Source: JANXVV01 sp038230975 (GTDB lineage Bacteria; Planctomycetota; Phycisphaerae; Tepidisphaerales; Tepidisphaeraceae). From it: a DNA stretch of 6,456 bases. The stretch is from the NCBI GenBank assembly GCA_038230975.1, contig JBBRMF010000290.1:1-6456 (forward strand). Direction: 5' to 3'. Positions 1 through 5,420 of this stretch are shown here, one piece after another. The position numbers and the translations under genes were made by a program. Under the pieces are notes generated by a model. The model searched no databases. It saw only the letters and a program-made list of their open reading frames with translations, and was not told the DNA's origin. Each line of letters begins with the position of its first letter. Within the stretch, counting starts at the first letter, position 1.

Positions 1-577
1 AAGCTCTGATACCGACTGGCACCCCCTGGCGGTCCATGAAACCCCGCTATCACAAGTATTGGCTCGCGCGAACAAAGACAGCATCAATCTCTACGCCGAG
101 TCCCTTTGCAAGCGACTCGGTTTCGCCGTCACCGGCCAAAGCGGCTCGTGGGACAACGGCACCTCCGCAGTAAGCGCGTTCCTTAAAAAAGCGGGCGTCG
201 ATGAATCCGAGTTCCATCTCGACGACGGCTCCGGCCTCTCCAAGCAAAATCACATCAGCCCTAACGCCATCACCAAAGTGCTGATGTACGATTATTTTTC
301 CGACAATCGCCAGGCATTCATCAGCAGCCTTTCCGTGGCCGGCACCGATGGAACGCTTGAACACCGTTTCGCCAATTCCGATCTGCGTGGCCGCATCTTC
401 GGCAAGAGCGGATTCGTAAAAGGCGTCAGCTCACTTAGCGGTTTTATGGAAGGCAAAGATGGCAACTGGTACGCGTTCTCGATCGTGATGAACGGCATTC
501 CCGAACTCAGCAACTCCGCGATCAAACCGCTGCAGGAAGCAATCGTGCGCGCGGTCGACAACCATAGCCGAAAATGA
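1..577 (+). CDS. dacB: D-alanyl-D-alanine carboxypeptidase/endopeptidase, PBP4 type (peptidase S13), 3' part
   Basis: Partial gene: the frame is open from base 2 to the TGA at 575-577, so about 191 C-terminal residues are present and the start lies upstream. Family S13 enzymes are periplasmic penicillin-binding proteins that trim D-Ala from peptidoglycan stem peptides or cut cross-links. Two of the three active-site motifs are visible. SxN appears as S-I-N at bases 80-88, inside the typical 'NKDSINLYAESL' context. The third motif appears as K-S-G at bases 404-412, in 'GKSGFVKGVSSLSGFM', where KTG is usual; Ser for Thr is conservative. The family hallmark 'DDGSGLS' is at about 221-241. The SxxK nucleophile motif and any signal peptide are outside the window. 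The gene converges on the MBL-fold gene, with a REP-like element between the two stops. The family call is firm; the split between carboxypeptidase and endopeptidase activity cannot be read from sequence. Confidence 0.93.
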   Translation, partial: SSDTDWHPLAVHETPLSQVLARANKDSINLYAESLCKRLGFAVTGQSGSWDNGTSAVSAFLKKAGVDESEFHLDDGSGLSKQNHISPNAITKVLMYDYFSDNRQAFISSLSVAGTDGTLEHRFANSDLRGRIFGKSGFVKGVSSLSGFMEGKDGNWYAFSIVMNGIPELSNSAIKPLQEAIVRAVDNHSRK

Positions 578-586
578 ACCTTCATT

Positions 587-615
587 GTGGCACGGGCTTC
601 CAGCCCGTGTGAGCG
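587..615 (+). repeat. REP-like palindromic element, family A, copy 1
   Basis: About 29 nt starting GTGGCACGGGCT. The core is an 8-bp perfect hairpin: CACGGGCT (591-598), loop TCC, AGCCCGTG (602-609), followed by a T-x-R-GCG tail. The same unit recurs at 1376-1405 and, inverted, at 1454-1483. It fills the 38-nt gap between two convergent stop codons, a usual place for REP elements. It might slow or end transcription or protect 3' ends, but no T-tract follows, so an intrinsic terminator is not supported. Confidence 0.85.
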
Positions 616-1305
616 TTACAGCCCCGCGGACCTCGGGCTGGTAAAAACATTATCGTGACCGGGAACGATGATGTCCGCGATCTCGTACACTTCCTGAAGG
701 GCTTCCTTTGCGCCGGCCAGATCGTACGGATCAGGCAGCACTTGCCCGGCCAGAAAATGGTCCTGCGTCGGGACGGCATCGCCGGCAATCAGCACCGTGC
801 TGGTCGACATCGAAAGCAGCAGTCCGCAAGTGCCGGCCGTGTAACCAAACAGCGGAAACAGGTCGATTCCAGGAGCCATATGATCGGGTGCGGCGATGCA
901 GGAGTTAAGCAGTCGCAGTTCGGCGGTGAGGCGAACGCGATCTTCGTCGTCTTCCTCTTCAGGAAGTTCACCCAGCACGCGCGTCAGATGTTCGCGAACG
1001 GCTTGCTGCTCAAGCTCATGAACGTAGACCTTGGCGTGAGTGAACAGCGATAATCCACCACGATGAGCCGGACGAAAATTCGTGAGGAACACCGTGTCGA
1101 TTTGCTCACTGCGAAGACCGGTACGCTCAAAAAGTCGCGCGCCGATGGCTGCCGCCGGAAGACCCGGGTCGACCAGGATATTCCGCTTGCCGACGCGCAC
1201 AAGCGTGGTCGTGGCATGCGGAGTTCTAACCGCCTGAGGTTCATTCCACAGAATGTTGCGACTCAGCGTGCCGATACTGATGATGTCGAAGCGAATGGAT
1301 GGCAT
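616..1305 (-). CDS. MBL-fold (metallo-beta-lactamase superfamily) protein with eroded metal site
   Basis: A 229-residue protein if it starts at the ATG at 1305. An in-frame TTG at 1341 would add 12 residues; I prefer the ATG because the 'MPSIRFDIISIGTLSRN' start resembles the first strand of MBL-fold proteins. The order of landmarks fits the fold: 'LVDPG' (D46), a T-x-x-x-P-x-H-x-GG block at 75-84, 'FGYTAGT' near 153-159, 'AGDAV' (D176) and 'VPGHD' (H217). The usual THxHxDHxGG signature reads T-N-F-R-P-A-H-R-G-G, so two His and the Asp ligand are replaced; only H81 remains. The GHT histidine is Tyr155. D176 and H217 are kept. The reading frame is intact over its whole length, so this looks like a maintained but probably non-canonical or non-catalytic member, not an obvious pseudogene. 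The substrate is unknown. The protein appears cytoplasmic (no signal peptide seen). No SD site is seen upstream of the ATG. The gene is divergent from the lipoprotein gene. Confidence 0.8.
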   Translation of the reverse strand: MPSIRFDIISIGTLSRNILWNEPQAVRTPHATTTLVRVGKRNILVDPGLPAAAIGARLFERTGLRSEQIDTVFLTNFRPAHRGGLSLFTHAKVYVHELEQQAVREHLTRVLGELPEEEDDEDRVRLTAELRLLNSCIAAPDHMAPGIDLFPLFGYTAGTCGLLLSMSTSTVLIAGDAVPTQDHFLAGQVLPDPYDLAGAKEALQEVYEIADIIVPGHDNVFTSPRSAGL

Positions 1306-1375
1306 GAGGATCAAGTTATGAGGAATCGAATGAGAATTCAAACCGGTCCAGAACCGCGTTTACTAAACGCTTCCC

Positions 1376-1405
1376 GTGGCACGGGCTTCCAGCCCGTGTT
1401 GGCGA
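1376..1405 (+). repeat. REP-like palindromic element, family A, copy 2
   Basis: Same unit as 587-615: hairpin CACGGGCT (1380-1387), loop TCC, AGCCCGTG (1391-1398), with tail TTGGCGA. It is the left arm of an inverted pair with 1454-1483; I count 29 of 30 matching positions between this copy and the reverse complement of the other. It lies in the divergent intergenic region between the MBL-fold and lipoprotein genes. Confidence 0.88.
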
Positions 1406-1453
1406 CCAAGTGCGACGAAAACTCTGTTTTAAAAAGGATTCTTAAATGGTGCA

Positions 1454-1483
1454 TCGCTAACACGGGCTGGAAGCCCGTGCCAC
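1454..1483 (-). repeat. REP-like palindromic element, family A, copy 3 (inverted)
   Basis: Inverted copy: hairpin CACGGGCT (1461-1468), loop GGA, AGCCCGTG (1472-1479), ending GTGCCAC. With copy 2 and a 48-nt AT-richer spacer it forms a BIME-like inverted pair. Its right edge is only 3 nt from the SD-like GAGG of the lipoprotein gene, so any transcript starting upstream would carry this hairpin in its leader. Confidence 0.88.
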
Positions 1484-1486
1484 AAC

Positions 1487-1490
1487 GAGG
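1487..1490 (+). promoter_or_regulatory. SD-like site for the lipoprotein gene
   Basis: GAGG lies 7 nt before the TTG at 1498. This spacing, with the signal peptide that begins right after, decides the start against the far longer open frame reaching back to 1063, which runs through the REP-like pair and opposite the MBL-fold gene. Confidence 0.5.
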
Positions 1491-1497
1491 TTTCAAA

Positions 1498-2493
1498 TTG
1501 CTCCGTCGAAAACTCGCTCTGGTAGGAAGCCTTTTGAGCCTCCTGTTAATGACCGGCTGTGCGTCATCCTCTGGTCCGTCGGAAGGCCCACGAGCGCTTT
1601 CCACCTCCTCGGTTGATTCCTGGGATTACAAAGGCGACCCCGGCTGGAAGCTCGGCACGTCCCATTACTCGATCTTCACGACCATCAAAGACAACGATGT
1701 CCGTTCCATGCTCCCCCAAGTGATGGAGGGGGCGTATTCGTTGTATTTGCAGCTTGTCCCGGGTGTGCCGCTATCCACCCGGCCCATGGACTGCTTTATT
1801 TTCAACGAACGGATGGAGTTCAATGAATACACCAAAGGGGCCACCGGCAAAGATTCGGCCATCTACCTGCAAATCCGTCGCGGGGGATACGCGCTCGGAG
1901 ATCGATATGTTTCCTACTATATCGGTGTGAATAACACCGCGTCCGTGGCGGCTCACGAGGGTTGGCATCAGTTCGTCGCCCGGAATTTCAAAGGCCGACT
2001 CCCTCCATTTCTGGAAGAGGGTTTAGCCACGACATTTGAGGGCGTCGAATTCAAGGAAAATCTGCCGCGCTGGAACGTCGGGATCAATCCCCTTCGCGCC
2101 GACGGTCTGCGCCGATCGATCGACGCCAAAAACCTCTGGCCGACCGAACTGCTGATCCGCACGCACGCCGGTGAGGTCGTCAATCGCACCGGTGAAAAAA
2201 TTGACGCGTATTATTCGCAGTGCTGGGCCTTTGCGAAATTCCTGCGCGAAGCCGAAGGCGGCCGATATGCCCCCGCGCTGCGATTATGGCTCGCCGAAAC
2301 CGCCGCCGGTACGGTCTATGATCCAAGTCACACACACAACCGCGCCGGCCTGCCGTGGAATCCGGGAGCGGTCAAACCCATGTTAGAGCATTACCTGGGG
2401 ATGAGCCTGCCCGAAATCGACAAAGCCTATCAGGCCTATATGAATAAAGTGGCCTTCGAGGAATACCCGAAGCAGTGGAATTTGAGTCAGTAA
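1498..2493 (+). CDS. Putative zinc metallopeptidase lipoprotein (DUF1570-like gluzincin)
   Basis: A 331-residue protein from the TTG at 1498. The N-terminus is a lipoprotein signal peptide: basic R3-R4-K5, a hydrophobic leucine-rich core and the lipobox-like L-M-T-G-C21, which would make Cys21 the lipidated residue; Met at -3 is slightly unusual. The mature protein has H-E-G-W-H at 153-157, followed by 'PPFLEEGLA' at about 169-177. HExxH plus a downstream E-G-x-A glutamate (E174, 17 residues after the second His) is the zinc site of gluzincin peptidases such as the peptidase MA/DUF1570 group. The residues before it ('NNTASVAAHEGWHQF') fit that group well. No partner or substrate can be read from the sequence; a membrane-anchored, extracytoplasmic hydrolase is inferred. 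The acylphosphatase gene begins about 190 nt downstream, after a second palindromic element, so co-transcription is uncertain. The family call is from memory of motifs, not a search. Confidence 0.82.
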   Translation: MLRRKLALVGSLLSLLLMTGCASSSGPSEGPRALSTSSVDSWDYKGDPGWKLGTSHYSIFTTIKDNDVRSMLPQVMEGAYSLYLQLVPGVPLSTRPMDCFIFNERMEFNEYTKGATGKDSAIYLQIRRGGYALGDRYVSYYIGVNNTASVAAHEGWHQFVARNFKGRLPPFLEEGLATTFEGVEFKENLPRWNVGINPLRADGLRRSIDAKNLWPTELLIRTHAGEVVNRTGEKIDAYYSQCWAFAKFLREAEGGRYAPALRLWLAETAAGTVYDPSHTHNRAGLPWNPGAVKPMLEHYLGMSLPEIDKAYQAYMNKVAFEEYPKQWNLSQ

Positions 2494-2507
2494 GTGAGAA
2501 TCCTTAT

Positions 2508-2570
2508 GTGGCGTGGGCGTCTCGCCCGCGTTTTCTTTCAAAGAAAGCACGGGCGAGACGCCCATGCCAT
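2508..2570. repeat. Long palindrome made of two inverted REP-like units, family B
   Basis: Unit 1 (2508-2538) begins GTGGCGTGGGCGTCT and has the mini-hairpin GGGCG-TCT-CGCCC. Unit 2 (2540-2570) is its inverted near-copy with GGGCG-AGA-CGCCC; I count 27 of 31 matches between the arms. They abut at CTTTCAAAG, so the whole can fold as one long stem or as two small hairpins. It starts 14 nt after the lipoprotein stop codon. The layout matches family A (GTGGC, a GGGC/GCCC stem, a GYG end) but the core differs. No T-tract follows, so it is not a standard intrinsic terminator, though it may stabilise the 3' end. Confidence 0.85.
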
Positions 2571-2614
2571 ATTGCGAAATCTAATTCTGTTGTTGTCATC
2601 AAAAGAATTTTTGG

Positions 2615-2644
2615 TTGATCTTTTGCCCCATTCATTGCTACATT
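2615..2644 (+). promoter_or_regulatory. Weak sigma70-like promoter candidate for acylphosphatase
   Basis: TTGATC (2615-2620), an 18-nt spacer and TACATT (2639-2644), in a locally AT-rich stretch. Each hexamer matches 4 of 6 consensus positions. A start near 2651 would leave a leader of about 35 nt before the GTG at 2686. Confidence 0.25.
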
Positions 2645-2676
2645 GGTCAACCGTGAATGCAATATCCACCCAACCT

Positions 2677-2680
2677 GGAG
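2677..2680 (+). promoter_or_regulatory. SD site deciding the acylphosphatase start
   Basis: GGAG, 5 nt before the GTG at 2686. The in-frame GTG at 2653 has no such site and would add 11 residues not needed for the fold. Confidence 0.5.
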
Positions 2681-2685
2681 TACCG

Positions 2686-2955
2686 GTGCATCGATGTACT
2701 TGTCATTTCACCGGTCGCGTCCAAGGGGTTGGATTCCGCTACACCGCTCAGAACATAGCCTTGCAATATGATGTCGGCGGATATGTCCGCAATCTGCCCG
2801 ATGGCCGGGTTGAAGTGGTTATGGAAGGCCCGGATCTTGAAATCGACGCCCTCATCGATTCAATCAAACAGAAAATGAATTGCTACATCCAACGCCTTGA
2901 CCGCCATCTCGATCCCCCCACTGGTGAATTCAACCGCTTCTCGATCCGACACTGA
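2686..2955 (+). CDS. acyP: Acylphosphatase
   Basis: An 89-residue protein, the usual size for this family, from the GTG at 2686 (alternative GTG at 2653). Acylphosphatases hydrolyse the carboxyl-phosphate bond of acyl phosphates such as acetyl phosphate and carbamoyl phosphate in the cytoplasm; the physiological role in bacteria is poorly defined. The N-terminal signature 'GRVQGVGFR' is at residues 10-18 and the second signature 'GYVRNLPDGRVEV' at 32-44. The catalytic pair is R18 and N36; their 18-residue spacing equals that of Arg23/Asn41 in the vertebrate enzymes. All expected key residues are present. The permease gene starts 41 nt after the stop on the same strand, so they may share a transcript, but no functional link is known to me. 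Confidence 0.95.
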   Translation: MHRCTCHFTGRVQGVGFRYTAQNIALQYDVGGYVRNLPDGRVEVVMEGPDLEIDALIDSIKQKMNCYIQRLDRHLDPPTGEFNRFSIRH

Positions 2956-2996
2956 AAACTTGACTCAAATCCCCTCCCGAGATATTCCCTGTAACC

Positions 2997-3905
2997 ATGT
3001 ATCGAACTTTCGTGATCGTCCGGCATACTTTCCGCGAGGCCGTGGCGCAACCCATCTACAGTTTGCTCATCGGTCTAGGCGCGGCGATCCTCATCATCTT
3101 CGCCGTGCTGCCGTTTTTTACCTTTGGTGAAGACACCGTTATGTTCATGTCCGTCGGTCTGGACGTGATTCTACTCTTCGTTTTGATCGCCACGCTTTTC
3201 GCCACGAGCAAATCGATCTTTGATGAAATTGAGGACCGCACGATGCTCACCCTCATGAGCAAACCCGTGCAGCGATGGGAAGTGCTTGTCGGCAAATACC
3301 TGGGGATCATTCTCTCGGCACTCATGGCGATCACCATCCTCGGCGGTGTCCTGTGCATTGCAACCTGGCTGCGTATCCCCGGCGACTACACCATCCGCAC
3401 AAACACGCTGGACGACCGCGAATTACAAACCCTGCTCGGCACCCGCCAAATGCACATGTTTGGTTTGATCGTCAGTCTGGTGCAGGTCTGGATGCAAATC
3501 AGCACGCTGGCGGCCGTCAGCGTAGCGCTTTCAACGCGGTTTTCTTTGGTGGTGAATTTGCCCGTCGTGATTTTCGTCTATATTGCCGGAAATCTCACGC
3601 GATTCCTGTATCCCCTGACCGGCTCCGGCACGCCGCTGGGTGAACGAAATGTTCTGGAGCGTGGATTCGCCGCGTTGATTCGCGCGGGATTGCCGTATCT
3701 CGAAGCATTCGATCTCAAATCCAAAACCATCTACGGCAAAGTGGCGGTGGCGCAATTCGTAAATGATCCCAGTGCCACCCCGATCACGCAGATCGCCGGA
3801 TATCTCGGCCTTTCACTGATCTACGGCATCGCATTCACCGTCTTCTCGCTCAGCGTAGGCATGTGGCTATTCCAAACCCGCGAACTCGGTGGCGCCGAAG
3901 GCTGA
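2997..3905 (+). CDS. ABC-2 type transporter permease (NosY-like)
   Basis: A 302-residue integral inner-membrane protein. Six hydrophobic segments are visible at about 20-42, 48-69, 101-125, 154-178, 183-203 and 267-291. Between segments 2 and 3 lies 'FDEIEDRTMLTLMSKPVQR' and on to 'WEVLVGKYLG' (75-103), the conserved cytoplasmic region of ABC-2 permeases such as NosY, where the coupling to the ATPase is expected. The loop at about 205-265 is polar and probably faces one side as a small domain. The start is the ATG at 2997; no SD site is evident. No ATP-binding subunit lies in this window on either side (acyP upstream, convergent rnc downstream), so the partner must be encoded elsewhere. The substrate cannot be inferred. 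It ends 20 nt from the rnc stop codon. Confidence 0.88.
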   Translation: MYRTFVIVRHTFREAVAQPIYSLLIGLGAAILIIFAVLPFFTFGEDTVMFMSVGLDVILLFVLIATLFATSKSIFDEIEDRTMLTLMSKPVQRWEVLVGKYLGIILSALMAITILGGVLCIATWLRIPGDYTIRTNTLDDRELQTLLGTRQMHMFGLIVSLVQVWMQISTLAAVSVALSTRFSLVVNLPVVIFVYIAGNLTRFLYPLTGSGTPLGERNVLERGFAALIRAGLPYLEAFDLKSKTIYGKVAVAQFVNDPSATPITQIAGYLGLSLIYGIAFTVFSLSVGMWLFQTRELGGAEG

Positions 3906-3925
3906 TTTCATCGAAAAATCGACAG

Positions 3926-4840
3926 TCACGCCTTCCCCTTCGCCGCCTTCTTCTTAATCTTCTTACCCTTAGCCTTCACTCGGTTCTTCGATTTCTTCTT
4001 CTGTTTTCCAACCGCAGTCACCACTTCAACAATTACGATCTCAGTCTCTTCCACAACGTCATCGATCCGAGGCGCAGACCTCGGTGGCTCGACAAAGTCC
4101 CGATTCCCGCCTTCCATGTCCTGAATCGACTCCAGCAATCGATCGACTTCCTTCGAGTCAAACACACCCAATTGTTCCAGTGCAAAAAGCGCCGCCTTTT
4201 GCTCGGCCATCTTCTTATTGGGCCCCCACGCCGAGTTATAGCGATGGCCATCGACGACCACGCAAACCTCGAAGCATTTGCTGTGGTCCGGCCCTTTTTC
4301 ATCCAGCAATTCGTACATCGGCGTGCCCCCCAGAATTTTCTGGGCATGCTGCTGCAATACCGCCTTGTAATTCTGATGGTGTGAATTGGAGGCAATATCA
4401 TCGATCTTCGGATTCATCGTCCGAAGCACGTATTCCTTGACGACCTCGAACCCACCGTCCAGATACACCGCCGCCGTGATCGATTCGTAGACCGCTGCCG
4501 CAAGTGAACTCGGCATCGTCGAACGATTGTGAATTCCCTTGCCCGTAATCAGCAAATCCGTCAGCCCTGTTTCATTGGAAACTTCGGCACAGGTTCGCCG
4601 TGAAACCACGGCGGACTTAATCTTGGTCAAATCCCCTTCCATATATTCCGGAAATCGCTTGTAAAGTGCCTCACAGACAATCAAATCCAATACCGCATCT
4701 CCCAGAAATTCCATCCGCTCATTGCTCTCCAGACGGCTGTCGGCAATGGAGGAATGCGTCAGAGCTTCCTTGAGCAGATCCGGATTCTTGAACTTGTATT
4801 GAAGAACCTTTTCGGCCAACCGTTGGATTTCGGGAGTCAC
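3926..4840 (-). CDS. rnc: Ribonuclease III with lysine-rich C-terminal tail
   Basis: A 304-residue protein from the GTG at 4840, beginning 'TPEIQRLAEKVLQYKFKN', a normal RNase III N-terminus. It cleaves double-stranded RNA, typically in rRNA and mRNA processing. The endonuclease domain (about 4-145) has the signature 'NERMEFLGDAVLDL' at 40-53 with E41, E44 and D48, equivalent to E. coli E38, E41 and D45. The second metal cluster reads A116-V-Y-E119: the Glu (E. coli E117) is kept but the Asp (E. coli D114) is Ala. The dsRNA-binding domain (about 156-224) has 'NYKAVLQQ', 'TPMYELLDEKGPDH' and 'NKKMAEQKAALFAL'. The rest is an extension: an acidic, valine-rich linker (about 228-277) and a tail (278-304) in which about half the residues are Lys, making the protein longer than the usual 220-250. 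The frame stays open 93 codons upstream, but that part looks non-coding. It is divergent from hicA. Confidence 0.93.
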   Translation of the reverse strand: MTPEIQRLAEKVLQYKFKNPDLLKEALTHSSIADSRLESNERMEFLGDAVLDLIVCEALYKRFPEYMEGDLTKIKSAVVSRRTCAEVSNETGLTDLLITGKGIHNRSTMPSSLAAAVYESITAAVYLDGGFEVVKEYVLRTMNPKIDDIASNSHHQNYKAVLQQHAQKILGGTPMYELLDEKGPDHSKCFEVCVVVDGHRYNSAWGPNKKMAEQKAALFALEQLGVFDSKEVDRLLESIQDMEGGNRDFVEPPRSAPRIDDVVEETEIVIVEVVTAVGKQKKKSKNRVKAKGKKIKKKAAKGKA

Positions 4841-5068
4841 GCAATACTCACAATCAGAGCGCGACCAACTCGCGCCACGGAAAGGAACTCGAGAAAAAAT
4901 CGGCTCCACCACGAGACGATCGCGATGAAATGATGCCGAACGTCCATCGATACGGCAATTGGCAGGAAAGCTGAACCCAGGATTCGGTGATCCACCGTTT
5001 GGATATATGGGTAAACGGCATCGATCAGCGAAGCGCGAATTCAGAAACTTTACCACTGTCAACTGAGC

Positions 5069-5082
5069 TGCCGCATGCGGCA
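5069..5082. repeat. Perfect 14-bp palindrome
   Basis: TGCCGCATGCGGCA, fully self-complementary, in the rnc-hicA intergenic region about 110 nt before the promoter candidate of hicA. It could be an operator half-site pair, but no regulator is linked to it, and a single palindrome of this length can occur by chance. Confidence 0.35.
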
Positions 5083-5193
5083 ACTTCTGCAACGTATCGA
5101 TTGCGCGCGTGAGTGTCAATTAAAATGAGAGCCGCAAAGCGAGGAGAACCGGCCCAACCGAAGGGAACTCACGGTTGCCTACACACCCCTCTC

Positions 5194-5222
5194 TTGCTCC
5201 AAAATGATATACGTGATATACA
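5194..5222 (+). promoter_or_regulatory. hicAB promoter candidate with extended -10 and 9-bp direct repeats
   Basis: TTGCTC (5194-5199), a 17-nt spacer and TATACA (5217-5222), preceded by TG at 5214-5215, giving an extended -10 element. The octamer TGATATAC occurs twice with a 9-bp period (5205-5212 and 5214-5221). The predicted transcription start, 6-7 nt after the -10, falls at about 5229, the A of the hicA start codon. The repeated octamers overlap the promoter and could be HicB operator sites. Confidence 0.45.
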
Positions 5223-5228
5223 TATTGC

Positions 5229-5420
5229 ATGCCCAGTCCCGTACGTTTTGCAGTCGTGCGGAAAATGCTCGAAGATCATGGTTGGGTTTTGGCCAGAGTG
5301 AAAGGTTCACATCACTCGTTTAAAAAAGCGGGTGTTGGCACGTTTCCAATCCCGGTTCACAATGGAAAGGTAGCCCATGTCTATTTCAAAGAAGCTCAAA
5401 AACGCTGTGCGCAAGCTTGA
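5229..5420 (+). CDS. hicA: HicA-family mRNA interferase toxin
   Basis: A 63-residue protein, normal for HicA, which folds as a small dsRBD-like domain and cleaves mRNA when not bound by HicB. The pattern 'VRKMLEDHGWVLARVKGSHH' (9-28 and on), then 'SFKK' and 'IPVHNGK' (41-47), is typical. H28 in 'KGSHH' is the expected catalytic histidine. The C-terminal 16 residues ('VAHVYFKEAQKRC' and on) are less typical of the family. The start is the ATG at 5229; no SD site precedes it, and the promoter candidate would place the mRNA start at or beside this codon. It overlaps hicB by 44 nt, in another frame. The antitoxin's SD site sits inside its conserved G46-K47 codons. Intact, with no sign of decay. 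Confidence 0.9.
   Translation: MPSPVRFAVVRKMLEDHGWVLARVKGSHHSFKKAGVGTFPIPVHNGKVAHVYFKEAQKRCAQA
5364..5370 (+). promoter_or_regulatory. Strong SD site of hicB inside hicA
   Basis: GGAAAGG, 6 nt before the hicB ATG at 5377. Its bases are the codons for Gly46 and Lys47 of HicA plus the first base of the next codon, a conserved motif of the toxin. Confidence 0.75.

Larger units (their letters stand above)
4841..5228. other. Divergent intergenic region between rnc and hicA
   Basis: 388 nt without a gene I can support. On the minus strand the rnc frame remains open to 5119, but the translation lacks any recognisable domain and has an irregular composition. No tRNA or rRNA pattern is seen. It contains a perfect 14-bp palindrome at 5069-5082, a small CAACCG/CGGTTG hairpin (5155-5160 with 5172-5177) and the hicA promoter candidate at its right end. 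No convincing rnc promoter was found. Confidence 0.6.

Noticed and set aside
655..1053. Plus-strand open frame opposite the MBL-fold gene
   Set aside because: It is a shadow of the minus-strand gene, whose translation carries recognisable fold landmarks; this one has no domain or start signal.
587..1483. CRISPR-like repeat set
   Set aside because: Only three copies, in mixed orientation, at irregular distances, with no unique spacers of constant size.
1063..1497. N-terminal extension of the lipoprotein frame back to 1063
   Set aside because: It runs antisense to the MBL-fold gene and through both REP-like units (yielding TGFQPV/TGWKPVP peptides), while a complete lipoprotein signal with an SD-like site begins at 1498.
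2508..2570. Intrinsic terminator for the lipoprotein gene
   Set aside because: The palindrome is strong but is followed by ATTGCGAAATC, with no T-tract, and its form matches a repeated REP-like family.
3906..3925. Bidirectional terminator between the permease and rnc
   Set aside because: The 20-nt gap has only a 4-bp TCGA self-match and no usable stem.
3863..4384. Plus-strand open frame opposite the RNase III tail and dsRNA-binding domain
   Set aside because: A shadow frame; its Arg/Leu-rich composition reflects the complement of the lysine-rich tail.
4841..5119. 93-codon upstream extension of RNase III
   Set aside because: The frame is open but the residues show no domain, and RNase III proteins normally begin right before the 'RLAEKVLQYKF' region. 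The GTG at 4840 gives a standard N-terminus.
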